A DNA stretch of 5,780 bases from a bacterium (GTDB taxonomy: Bacteria; Patescibacteriota; Saccharimonadia; Saccharimonadales; Saccharimonadaceae), in contig JAUIDL010000047.1 in the NCBI GenBank assembly GCA_030428585.1, forward strand, positions 1 through 5,780, written 5' to 3'. Within the stretch, counting starts at the first letter, position 1. Each line of letters begins with the position of its first letter. Under the pieces are notes generated by a model. That model was not told where the DNA came from. It saw only the letters and a program-made list of their open reading frames with translations, and did no database searches. Of this stretch, positions 1 through 5,559 are shown in pieces. The translations under genes were made by a program, and so were the position numbers.

Positions 1-12
1 ATAATAGGACAA

Positions 13-1185
13 ATGTCGTGGCGCTTGTGCTTGGTTGGACTGCTAGTGGTCGTTATGGGGATCGGCCTGAGTGGTGATGCATGGGCGCAGGACGAAAAGG
101 GTCGTCTTTTGACTGTCTATGATCGAGGGACGACGCAAACCTTTATCTCTGATGCCGGAACAGTCGGTGAGGCGCTCGAAGCGCAGAATATCATGCTTGA
201 TCCTCGTGACACCGTTGAGCCTGCCATCGATGAGGAATTAATCGCTCAAGAGTACCTGATTAACATATATCGGGCTCGTCCTGTGGTCGTTGTCGATGGC
301 AATAAACGAATGAAGACAATTTCTTCACATCAAACACCACAACAAATTGCCGATGATGCGGGGGTGTTGGTGTATGACGAGGATGCGGCGATTGTGCGAC
401 CGACGACTAACTTTGTGTTGGACGGTGCGGGTTTACAATTAACGATTGTTCGTGCAGTACCACTAACACTTGATTTATACGGGCGGAAAACGACGATTCG
501 TACCCAGGGAAAAACCGTCGGTGAAATGCTTGAGGAGAAGCAGATTATGCTGACGACAAAAGATAATCTATCGGTCTCGAAATCAACCAAAATTAAAAAA
601 GCTATGACCGTGCGCATTTGGCGTGAGGGTAAACAGACCGTAACACTCGACGAAGAGATTCCTTATACAACAAAGATTGTTTATGACGCCGATCGTCCGC
701 TTGGCTATCGAGCGGTCAAAACAAAAGGAACGCTAGGGCTAAAACAGGTGACGTATCAGTTAGAGGTACGCGGTGGTGTCGAGATATCTCGTGTTGAAAT
801 CAACAGTTTGACAACCCGTAAACCAGGCAAGCAAACTGAAGTGATTGGTCTTTACAATGACGGCAGCGGTTTGACTAAATCTCGCGGAGCGCAGGTGTTT
901 GTTGATAGTAGCGGGGTATCACACCGCGAAACCTACTATGATTTGAACATGAGTGTCGTCATGTCGCTGTGTGGTAAGTCGGGCTATTTGGTACGACCCG
1001 ATGGTGCGAAGGTCGATAACGAGGGCTACATATTAATTGCGGCAAACCTAGCGCTGTATCCGCGCTGTTCGATTGTCGAAACCAGCCTCGGTCCTGGACG
1101 AGTCTATGATACAGGTGGGTTTGTCCTGCGTCATCCAACGGGATATGACCTGGCCACTGACTGGACGCGAGCTGATGGGATATAA
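13..1185 (+). CDS. Secreted cell-wall-associated protein with DUF348 repeats, G5 domain and 3D-like C-terminal domain
   Basis: The 390-residue product starts with a signal peptide: hydrophobic residues about 5-20, then A-W-A at 23-25, a plausible signal peptidase I site before Q26. Three DUF348-like repeats follow at about 31-89, 90-148 and 149-206; the first and third share a TVGE(A/M)LE motif. A G5-like domain lies at about 207-280, and a 3D-like (MltA/RlpA double-psi barrel type) domain at about 300-390 with D366-T-G-G and YDLATDW (D379, D383). C320 and C352 could form a disulfide. This order recalls Bacillus YabE and, without the 3D part, actinobacterial Rpf proteins, which act on peptidoglycan. 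The first Asp expected of the 3D triad seems absent: the matching stretch reads IAANLALYP, so catalysis is uncertain. The frame stays open to the window edge, so a start further upstream cannot be excluded; ATG 13 is chosen because the signal peptide begins there. A wall-modifying or wall-binding role is inference. Confidence 0.85.
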   Translation: MSWRLCLVGLLVVVMGIGLSGDAWAQDEKGRLLTVYDRGTTQTFISDAGTVGEALEAQNIMLDPRDTVEPAIDEELIAQEYLINIYRARPVVVVDGNKRMKTISSHQTPQQIADDAGVLVYDEDAAIVRPTTNFVLDGAGLQLTIVRAVPLTLDLYGRKTTIRTQGKTVGEMLEEKQIMLTTKDNLSVSKSTKIKKAMTVRIWREGKQTVTLDEEIPYTTKIVYDADRPLGYRAVKTKGTLGLKQVTYQLEVRGGVEISRVEINSLTTRKPGKQTEVIGLYNDGSGLTKSRGAQVFVDSSGVSHRETYYDLNMSVVMSLCGKSGYLVRPDGAKVDNEGYILIAANLALYPRCSIVETSLGPGRVYDTGGFVLRHPTGYDLATDWTRADGI

Positions 1186-1186
1186 T
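1157..1186 (+). promoter_or_regulatory. Sigma70-type promoter for the HtrA-like protease gene
   Basis: A perfect TATAAT lies at 1181-1186 and overlaps the stop codon of the upstream gene. CTGACT at 1157-1162 matches four of six -35 consensus bases, with an 18-nt spacer. The predicted transcript would start near 1193 and carry a leader of about 39 nt. It would let the protease be expressed separately from the preceding same-strand gene, although read-through from that gene is also possible because no terminator is seen between them. Confidence 0.5.
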
Positions 1187-1200
1187 GAGCTACAGCAAAA

Positions 1201-1217
1201 ACTCAGATAATCTGAGT
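1201..1217. promoter_or_regulatory. Perfect palindrome in the leader of the protease gene (possible operator or RNA hairpin)
   Basis: ACTCAGATAATCTGAGT has two perfect 8-bp arms around one central A. It lies about 8 to 24 bases downstream of the predicted transcription start and 14 bases before the protease ATG. As DNA it has the size of a repressor operator. As RNA it could form a 7-bp stem with a UAA loop, five bases upstream of the AGGG ribosome binding site. No T-run follows, so it is not an intrinsic terminator. Confidence 0.5.
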
Positions 1218-1222
1218 ACAGT

Positions 1223-1226
1223 AGGG
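1223..1226 (+). promoter_or_regulatory. Ribosome binding site of the protease gene
   Basis: AGGG with a 5-nt spacer precedes ATG 1232 and supports this start. It is a partial Shine-Dalgarno, but clearer than anything before glyA or the murA-like gene. Confidence 0.5.
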
Positions 1227-1231
1227 CAAGT

Positions 1232-2035
1232 ATGGAACAAAAATCAACACAGAATCCGCGCAGTATGAAGGGTATTTGGCTCGCCTTTGGGCTGGTCGCT
1301 TTAATCATTGTAACCAGTGGTGCGAGTGCCGTGACGACAGCCATTTTGCTTCGCAATGGCGGCCTGACTTTTGTGCCGAGCGCGCAAACTATTGTGAATG
1401 AATCGGATAGCGCTGGTGTGGCAGTCGTTAATAAAGTTGCCGATAGTGTCGTATCGATTAGTACCCAAAAATCGGGCTATGATTGGTTTGGGCGAGAAGT
1501 GGTATCTGAAGGCGCCGGCAGTGGCGTGATTGTCAGTACTGACGGCTATATTTTGACCAATAACCACGTGATTGACGGTGCCGATGAAGTTACTATCATT
1601 ACTAATGACAACGCCGAGTTTTCAGCACGGGTTGTGGCGACCGATCCAGACTCTGACTTGGCGCTATTAAAAGCTAATCCAACCACGGCACTGACTGCAG
1701 CGACGCTGGCAAGCGATGAGGTTGAGGTTGGTGAAGATGTCTACGCGATTGGCAACGCACTGGGCCAATACCCGAACTCGGTCACACAAGGAATTGTTTC
1801 AGGTGTCGGGCGACCGATCGCCACCTATAGCTCAGGACTACGGGGTAACTTACAAGAATTCGAAGACTTGATTCAAACAGACGCGGCCATTAACCCAGGT
1901 AACTCAGGTGGTCCACTGGTCAATGCGCAGGGCGAGGTCGTCGGTATTAATACCGCGGTTGCTGGACAGGCGCAAAACATTGGCTTTTCGGTGCCAATTG
2001 CTCGCGCGCAGGCTTTGTTAGACGAAGAAACGTAG
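1232..2035 (+). CDS. HtrA/DegP-type (S1C) membrane-anchored serine protease lacking a PDZ domain
   Basis: The 267-residue product has a short basic cytoplasmic end, one membrane segment at about 14-40 acting as a signal anchor, a linker, and a trypsin-like protease domain at about 63-262 facing outward. The catalytic triad is visible: H112 in TNNHVIDGA, D142 in DPDSDLALLK and S225 in NPGNSGGPL. The substrate-pocket region GINTAV and the closing strand IGFSVPIARA are also present. HtrA proteases degrade misfolded or damaged envelope proteins. Most family members are 350-480 residues with one or two C-terminal PDZ domains. This one stops at TAG right after the last protease helix, so the PDZ is missing. 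The stop is one base from the stop of the convergent murA-like gene, leaving no room for a PDZ. The intact triad argues for an active protease rather than a pseudogene. It could be a naturally PDZ-less form or a C-terminal truncation; gene symbols such as htrA or degP are not assigned for that reason. Confidence 0.92.
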   Translation: MEQKSTQNPRSMKGIWLAFGLVALIIVTSGASAVTTAILLRNGGLTFVPSAQTIVNESDSAGVAVVNKVADSVVSISTQKSGYDWFGREVVSEGAGSGVIVSTDGYILTNNHVIDGADEVTIITNDNAEFSARVVATDPDSDLALLKANPTTALTAATLASDEVEVGEDVYAIGNALGQYPNSVTQGIVSGVGRPIATYSSGLRGNLQEFEDLIQTDAAINPGNSGGPLVNAQGEVVGINTAVAGQAQNIGFSVPIARAQALLDEET

Positions 2036-2036
2036 A

Positions 2037-3569
2037 TTATTCGGTAATGTCACGGATGACACTAATCTTTGCGCCAAGGGTATTCAGACGCTCGGCCAGA
2101 TCTTCATAACCACGGTTGATAGAGTAAATATTGCGCAGGAACGACACACCAGGCGCTGCCAACATACCCAACATAATCACCACAGCTGGACGCAGGGCTG
2201 GTGGGGTAATGATTTCGGCAGCACGCCATTTGGTTGGGCCAGTCACGTATAAACGGTGAGGGTCAATCAACTGGACGTTGGCGTTCAGACGGGTCAACTC
2301 GGTCAAGTAAATGGCGCGGTTCTCGTAGACCCAGTCGTGGATCATGGTGCGACCTTTGGCACAGGCAGCGATGACGGCAAAGAATGGCAGGTTATCGATA
2401 TTCAGGCCTGGGAACGGCATTGAGTGGATCTTGTCTTCTGAAGCATGCAGTTCGCTTGGTTTTGTCGTGATGTCAACTAGACGGGTGTGTCCATTAAGGG
2501 CAGGATATTCATCAGATAGTTCGTATTCAAAGCCCATATTTTCGAGGAATTTCAGGTCGATTTCGAGGAACTCAATCGGCGCGCGTTCAATCGTGATTTC
2601 TGACTTAGTGACAATGGCTGCGGCAATGAAGCTCATCACTTCGATAGGATCTTCGGATGGAGCATATTCGACATTTTTGTTGATGTCGCGAATTCCGGTG
2701 ACCGTCAAGGTTGTCGAACCAATGCCTTCAATTTTGACGCCCAATTTTTGAAGGAAAAAACACAAGTCTTGTACCATGTAATTCGGGCTGGCGTTACGAA
2801 TAACCGTGACACCGTCGTTCATAGCGGCGGCCATCAAGATATTCTCGGTCACCGTGTCGCCGCGTTCAGACAGAACGATGGCTTTCTCGGGTTTGACTGG
2901 TTTTGAGGTTGCGGTGTAGTGGCCAGTCACCGTATCGACAGTCAAGCCAAAGTTGTGAAGTCCGTTCAGGTGAGGTTCGACGGTACGTTCTCCTAATGAA
3001 CAACCACCAGCATACGGCAATTCAAATTCCTTATAACGGTGCATTAGTGGACCGAGGAACATAATAATACTACGGGTTCGACGTGCGGCTGCGACGTCCA
3101 TATTTTCGAGCTTGAGCTTAGCTGGAGGAGTGATTTCGAGGTCGTTATCGCCGAACCAGCGGGTTTTGACACCAATACTGTTCAGCACCTCGATGATACG
3201 ATTGACTTCTTCGATCCGCGCCACGTGACGCAGAGTCGTAGTCCCACGGTTCAATAACGTCGCACACAAGAGAGCGACCGCAGCGTTTTTACTGGTTTTT
3301 GTGACAATGTGGCCTGATAATTTTTGACCACCTTCGATGCGAAAGTTAATACTGCCGTTCGCGTTCAACTGCACAATCTGGCTTGACAGAACGTCACTAA
3401 TGCGTCCAAGCATATCAAGGCTGATATTTTGACCACCCTTTTCGATGCGATTAATGGCGCTTTGGCTGGTGCCGAGGGCTTTGGCTAAATCTGCCTGTGT
3501 CATCCCTCGTGACTGACGTGTTTCTTGAATTAAAGTACCTATTTTTGATGATTGTGATAGTGAATCCAT
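2037..3569 (-). CDS. murA: HTH-MurA fusion: XRE-type DNA-binding domain plus UDP-N-acetylglucosamine 1-carboxyvinyltransferase
   Basis: The C-terminal part is an EPSP-synthase-fold MurA, which transfers enolpyruvate from PEP to UDP-GlcNAc in the first committed step of peptidoglycan synthesis in the cytoplasm. Numbered from ATG 3569 (510 residues), the key residues are K94-N95 (SKNAA), R166, C190 in GGCSLGERTVEPH (equivalent of E. coli Cys115, the fosfomycin target), D392 (PFPGLNID) and R486 (INRGYEDL). RTVEPH replaces the usual RPVDLH. E. coli MurA has 419 residues; the extra 70 or so at the N-terminus are an XRE/HTH_3 domain at about 10-62, with MTQADLAKALGTSQSAINRIEKG as its helix-turn-helix. 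An in-frame ATG at 3581 would add MIDF, but it lies inside the predicted -10 box, so ATG 3569 is preferred; neither has a Shine-Dalgarno. A second, unfused MurA elsewhere in the genome is possible. The fusion suggests that the enzyme also binds DNA, perhaps its own promoter (inference). Confidence 0.9.
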   Translation of the reverse strand: MDSLSQSSKIGTLIQETRQSRGMTQADLAKALGTSQSAINRIEKGGQNISLDMLGRISDVLSSQIVQLNANGSINFRIEGGQKLSGHIVTKTSKNAAVALLCATLLNRGTTTLRHVARIEEVNRIIEVLNSIGVKTRWFGDNDLEITPPAKLKLENMDVAAARRTRSIIMFLGPLMHRYKEFELPYAGGCSLGERTVEPHLNGLHNFGLTVDTVTGHYTATSKPVKPEKAIVLSERGDTVTENILMAAAMNDGVTVIRNASPNYMVQDLCFFLQKLGVKIEGIGSTTLTVTGIRDINKNVEYAPSEDPIEVMSFIAAAIVTKSEITIERAPIEFLEIDLKFLENMGFEYELSDEYPALNGHTRLVDITTKPSELHASEDKIHSMPFPGLNIDNLPFFAVIAACAKGRTMIHDWVYENRAIYLTELTRLNANVQLIDPHRLYVTGPTKWRAAEIITPPALRPAVVIMLGMLAAPGVSFLRNIYSINRGYEDLAERLNTLGAKISVIRDITE

Positions 3570-3575
3570 AAAATC

Positions 3576-3596
3576 TATCATATATCAAATATGATA
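3576..3596. promoter_or_regulatory. 21-bp dyad over the HTH-murA promoter, candidate operator
   Basis: Perfect 8-bp arms TATCATAT (3576-3583) and ATATGATA (3589-3596) flank a 5-bp centre. The dyad covers the -10 and most of the spacer of the minus-strand promoter, so a bound protein would block RNA polymerase. Its size and symmetry suit an XRE-family dimer. The nearest DNA-binding protein encoded is the HTH-MurA fusion itself. The sequence is AT-rich, so part of the symmetry could arise by chance. Confidence 0.5.
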
Positions 3597-3605
3597 TAAA
3601 GTCAA
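3577..3605 (-). promoter_or_regulatory. Promoter of the HTH-murA gene
   Basis: Read on the minus strand, TTGACT (3605-3600, five of six -35 bases) is followed by a 17-nt spacer and TATGAT (3582-3577, five of six -10 bases). The start of transcription is expected about 7 nt further on, at 3570-3569, which coincides with ATG 3569. The mRNA would therefore be leaderless. The spacer and -10 are covered by the 21-bp dyad. Confidence 0.65.
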
Positions 3606-3607
3606 TA

Positions 3608-3618
3608 CTGTCTGACAG
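3608..3618. repeat. 11-bp palindrome upstream of the glyA -10 box
   Basis: CTGTC-T-GACAG is a perfect dyad with a one-base centre, lying 5 bp upstream of the glyA -10 element, in the spacer region. It could be an operator half of the divergent regulatory region, but it is short and no bound protein can be named. Confidence 0.3.
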
Positions 3619-3619
3619 A

Positions 3620-3628
3620 TGATATAAT
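3620..3628 (+). promoter_or_regulatory. Extended -10 promoter of glyA
   Basis: TGATATAAT fits the extended -10 form (TGn followed by TATAAT, the hexamer at 3623-3628). No good -35 is found 16-18 bp upstream, which is common for extended -10 promoters. Transcription should start at about 3635-3636, only 3-4 nt before ATG 3639, so the glyA mRNA would be nearly leaderless. The ATGATATAA within it (3619-3627) repeats the same nine bases at 3591-3599 in the murA-side dyad. Confidence 0.6.
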
Positions 3629-3638
3629 AATAGCGACT

Positions 3639-4910
3639 ATGACAGATGTGCGCACCCATGTCCCTGATGACGATGCTATCCTGGCGTTGATCGCTGCTGA
3701 AGAAGCGCGACAACGGGATGGTTTAGAATTGATTCCTAGTGAAAACTACGTGTCCGAAGGGGTACTGCGGGCGCTTGGCAGTGTGTTGACCAATAAATAC
3801 TCTGAAGGCTACCCAGGTAAGCGCTATTACGGCGGTCAGCAAAACACGGATCAGGTCGAGCAACTTGCCATCGACCGCGCCAAAGCCTTGTTCCGAGCGG
3901 ATCACGCTAATGTTCAGCCTCACTCTGGTGCGGCAGCTAACGAAGCGGTATACAGCGCGTGGTTGAAACCTGGCGATACGGTATTAGCGATGGACTTGAC
4001 CCACGGTGGTCATTTGACACATGGTGCGCCGGTGACGCGTAGTGCGCATCTGTATAACTTTGTTCGCTATAAGATGAAGGATGTCTCGACCGGCGAGATT
4101 GATTACGATGAACTTGCTCGGTTAGCCCAAGAGCATAAACCAAAGATTATTCTGGCAGGCTTTAGCGCTTATCCACGGATGCTTGATTATCGTCGATTTG
4201 CTGAAATTGGCAATGAAGTCGGCGCATTGTTAATGGCTGACATGGCTCATATTGCCGGCTTGATCGCGGGTGGTGTGGCCGAGAACCCCCTGGACTACGG
4301 CTTTCATGTCATGACGACCACAACCCATAAAACCCTGCGTGGTCCTCGTGGTGGTTTAATTTTGAGTAAAGGAACAGTCGGTAACCCATTGATCGCTCCA
4401 GACAAGACGCTCGAAAATATTCCAACCTTGATTGATCGCTCGGTCTTTCCTGGCATGCAGGGTGGTCCGCATATGAATACGATTGCGGCAAAAGCGGTGG
4501 CGTTTTATGAAGCCAGTCAGCCGGAGTTTACTGATTATGCCAAGCAAATCGTGGCGAACGCATCGGCGCTGGCATCGGCCTTGCAGGCTCGTGGTTTTCA
4601 GTTGGTGACGGGCGGTACTGACAACCATTTGATTTTGGCTGACGTACAAGCGAGCTTTGGCCTGGATGGGAAAGAAGTCGAGAATCGCCTGGATGCAATC
4701 GGCCTGACACTGAATGCTAATAGTATTCCCGATGATCCGTTGCCACCGTTCCGACCAAGTGGTATCCGACTGGGAACACCAGCTTTGACGACTCGTGGCT
4801 TGAAAGAGGAGCACATGGAGCACATTGCCGACTGGATGAAGCGGGCGGTTGATGGTGAAGCCAGCGATGTCTTGCGTGAAGAAGTGAAACAGTTTCTCTC
4901 GATTTTATAA
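3639..4910 (+). CDS. glyA: Serine hydroxymethyltransferase
   Basis: This cytoplasmic PLP enzyme interconverts serine plus tetrahydrofolate with glycine plus 5,10-methylenetetrahydrofolate, and is the main source of one-carbon units for thymidylate, purine and methionine synthesis. The product is full length at 423 residues (E. coli GlyA has 417). Family signatures are in order: [10 protein letters not shown] (30-39), [13 protein letters not shown] (54-66), [11 protein letters not shown] (91-101), HGGHLTHG (122-129, with the PLP-stacking His at 125), DMAHIAGL (D201 contacts the PLP ring nitrogen), [14 protein letters not shown] with Schiff-base lysine K231, [10 protein letters not shown] (269-278) and SGIRLGTPA with substrate-carboxylate Arg R377. 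ATG 3639 has no Shine-Dalgarno, but the predicted promoter lies immediately upstream, which fits a leaderless start, and the N-terminal length matches the family. It diverges from the HTH-murA gene across a 69-bp shared regulatory region and ends at a strong terminator, so it appears monocistronic. Confidence 0.97.
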   Translation: MTDVRTHVPDDDAILALIAAEEARQRDGLELIPSENYVSEGVLRALGSVLTNKYSEGYPGKRYYGGQQNTDQVEQLAIDRAKALFRADHANVQPHSGAAANEAVYSAWLKPGDTVLAMDLTHGGHLTHGAPVTRSAHLYNFVRYKMKDVSTGEIDYDELARLAQEHKPKIILAGFSAYPRMLDYRRFAEIGNEVGALLMADMAHIAGLIAGGVAENPLDYGFHVMTTTTHKTLRGPRGGLILSKGTVGNPLIAPDKTLENIPTLIDRSVFPGMQGGPHMNTIAAKAVAFYEASQPEFTDYAKQIVANASALASALQARGFQLVTGGTDNHLILADVQASFGLDGKEVENRLDAIGLTLNANSIPDDPLPPFRPSGIRLGTPALTTRGLKEEHMEHIADWMKRAVDGEASDVLREEVKQFLSIL

Positions 4911-4924
4911 TCATCGAACAATCA

Positions 4925-4956
4925 AAAACGGCGCCGTGAAGCGCCGTTTTGTTTTT
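4925..4956. terminator. Bidirectional intrinsic terminator between glyA and the pilin gene
   Basis: A perfect 10-bp stem, AAAACGGCGC (4925-4934) with GCGCCGTTTT (4941-4950), encloses a CGTGAA loop. On the plus strand it runs into TTTTGTTTTT; on the minus strand the stem ends in TTTTT. It lies 14 nt after the glyA stop and 12 nt past the stop of the convergent pilin gene, so it can serve both. Confidence 0.93.
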
Positions 4957-4968
4957 CTAGCTATGATC

Positions 4969-5484
4969 CTAGGTCGCTGCCGTTGGACACGCGATACCTG
5001 TACCGCTAGTGATGCCTGCGTCAACGTAGCTACTGGCGTTACTGTTGGTGTAGTCCCAGTAGTAGATGCGGTTTCCAGTGATGTTTGAACCGGTGATAGC
5101 TGCTTGGTTAGCTGGTGTACCTGAACCACATTTTAAGAACACTGCCGTACGGCTGTCTGATGGAGCCGCCACTAAGCTCGAGTAAGGAGTTACAAAAGTA
5201 ACTTGTGAGCTTGGGAGGTTGTAAGACGTGCTTGAAGCTGCACCGGTCAGGTCAGTGGTTGCGGTTGGATATGCACCAGTTTCTGCGTTAAAAGCTTCTG
5301 CCTTCTTCGCGACCGTACTAGCGGTTGCCTTAGCACTTGTTGTATTAGCACGTGCAGTGACACCGTTGTAGGCGACAATAGTGATAGCAGCCAGAATAGC
5401 AATGACGACGATCACAATCAAGAGCTCGACGATGGTAAAACCGCGCTCTCGCTGTACGTTAGTTTTGATATCTTTGAGACTCAT
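4969..5484 (-). CDS. Type IV pilin-like protein with class III (prepilin) signal
   Basis: From ATG 5484 the product has 171 residues. The leader MSLKDIKTNVQRERG is followed by FTIVELLIVIVVIAILAA: prepilin peptidase would cut after G15, leaving N-methylated F16, with the conserved Glu at mature position 5 (E20). The hydrophobic helix runs to about residue 39 and ends in AYNGVTARA, a stretch I associate with Saccharibacteria and Patescibacteria pilins. The rest is a Ser/Thr/Ala-rich globular head with C119 and C166 probably forming the C-terminal disulfide loop. It would be a subunit or minor subunit of a type IV pilus or competence/secretion pseudopilus. The frame can be extended to a TTG at 5553, but ATG 5484 has a purine-rich ribosome binding site and gives a normal short leader. 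The same-strand gene upstream ends 75 bp away. No convincing promoter of its own was found, so co-transcription with that gene is possible. Confidence 0.9.
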   Translation of the reverse strand: MSLKDIKTNVQRERGFTIVELLIVIVVIAILAAITIVAYNGVTARANTTSAKATASTVAKKAEAFNAETGAYPTATTDLTGAASSTSYNLPSSQVTFVTPYSSLVAAPSDSRTAVFLKCGSGTPANQAAITGSNITGNRIYYWDYTNSNASSYVDAGITSGTGIACPTAAT

Positions 5485-5492
5485 GTGAGATG

Positions 5493-5499
5493 CCCCCCT
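5493..5499 (-). promoter_or_regulatory. Ribosome binding site that fixes the pilin start
   Basis: On the minus strand AGGGGGG lies 8 nt before ATG 5484. It is G-rich rather than the canonical AGGAGG, but it is the only Shine-Dalgarno-like site nearby, and it favours the 171-residue start over the TTG-initiated extension. Confidence 0.6.
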
Positions 5500-5559
5500 A
5501 ATTAATGATGTTTCTCTGTTAATCAGATTACTATGTTCCGGCGATAAGCGCAAGCATTT

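Noticed and set aside
330..617. Minus-strand open frame of about 95 codons inside the DUF348/G5 gene
   Set aside because: It is antisense to recognisable DUF348 repeats, with no ribosome binding site and no family resemblance.
2048..2061. TGTCA-CGGA-TGACA hairpin just after the protease stop, as a possible terminator
   Set aside because: The stem is only 5 bp, no T-run follows, and it lies within codons for the conserved MurA C-terminus.
4356..4921. Long minus-strand open frames opposite glyA
   Set aside because: They lie entirely against a full-length conserved gene, have no ribosome binding site or recognisable domains, and their low-complexity composition reflects the opposite strand's codons.
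5520..5530. TAATC-T-GATTA palindrome 36 bp upstream of the pilin start, with a TCTGA core also seen in the dyads at 1201-1217 and 3608-3618
   Set aside because: The shared core is only five bases and the arms differ among the three sites, so a common regulator is not supported; this dyad alone is short and AT-rich.
5485..5553. N-terminal extension of the pilin from a TTG start at 5553
   Set aside because: It has no ribosome binding site, would give an unusually long 38-residue leader, and the ATG at 5484 has an AGGGGGG 8 nt upstream and gives a standard 15-residue prepilin leader.
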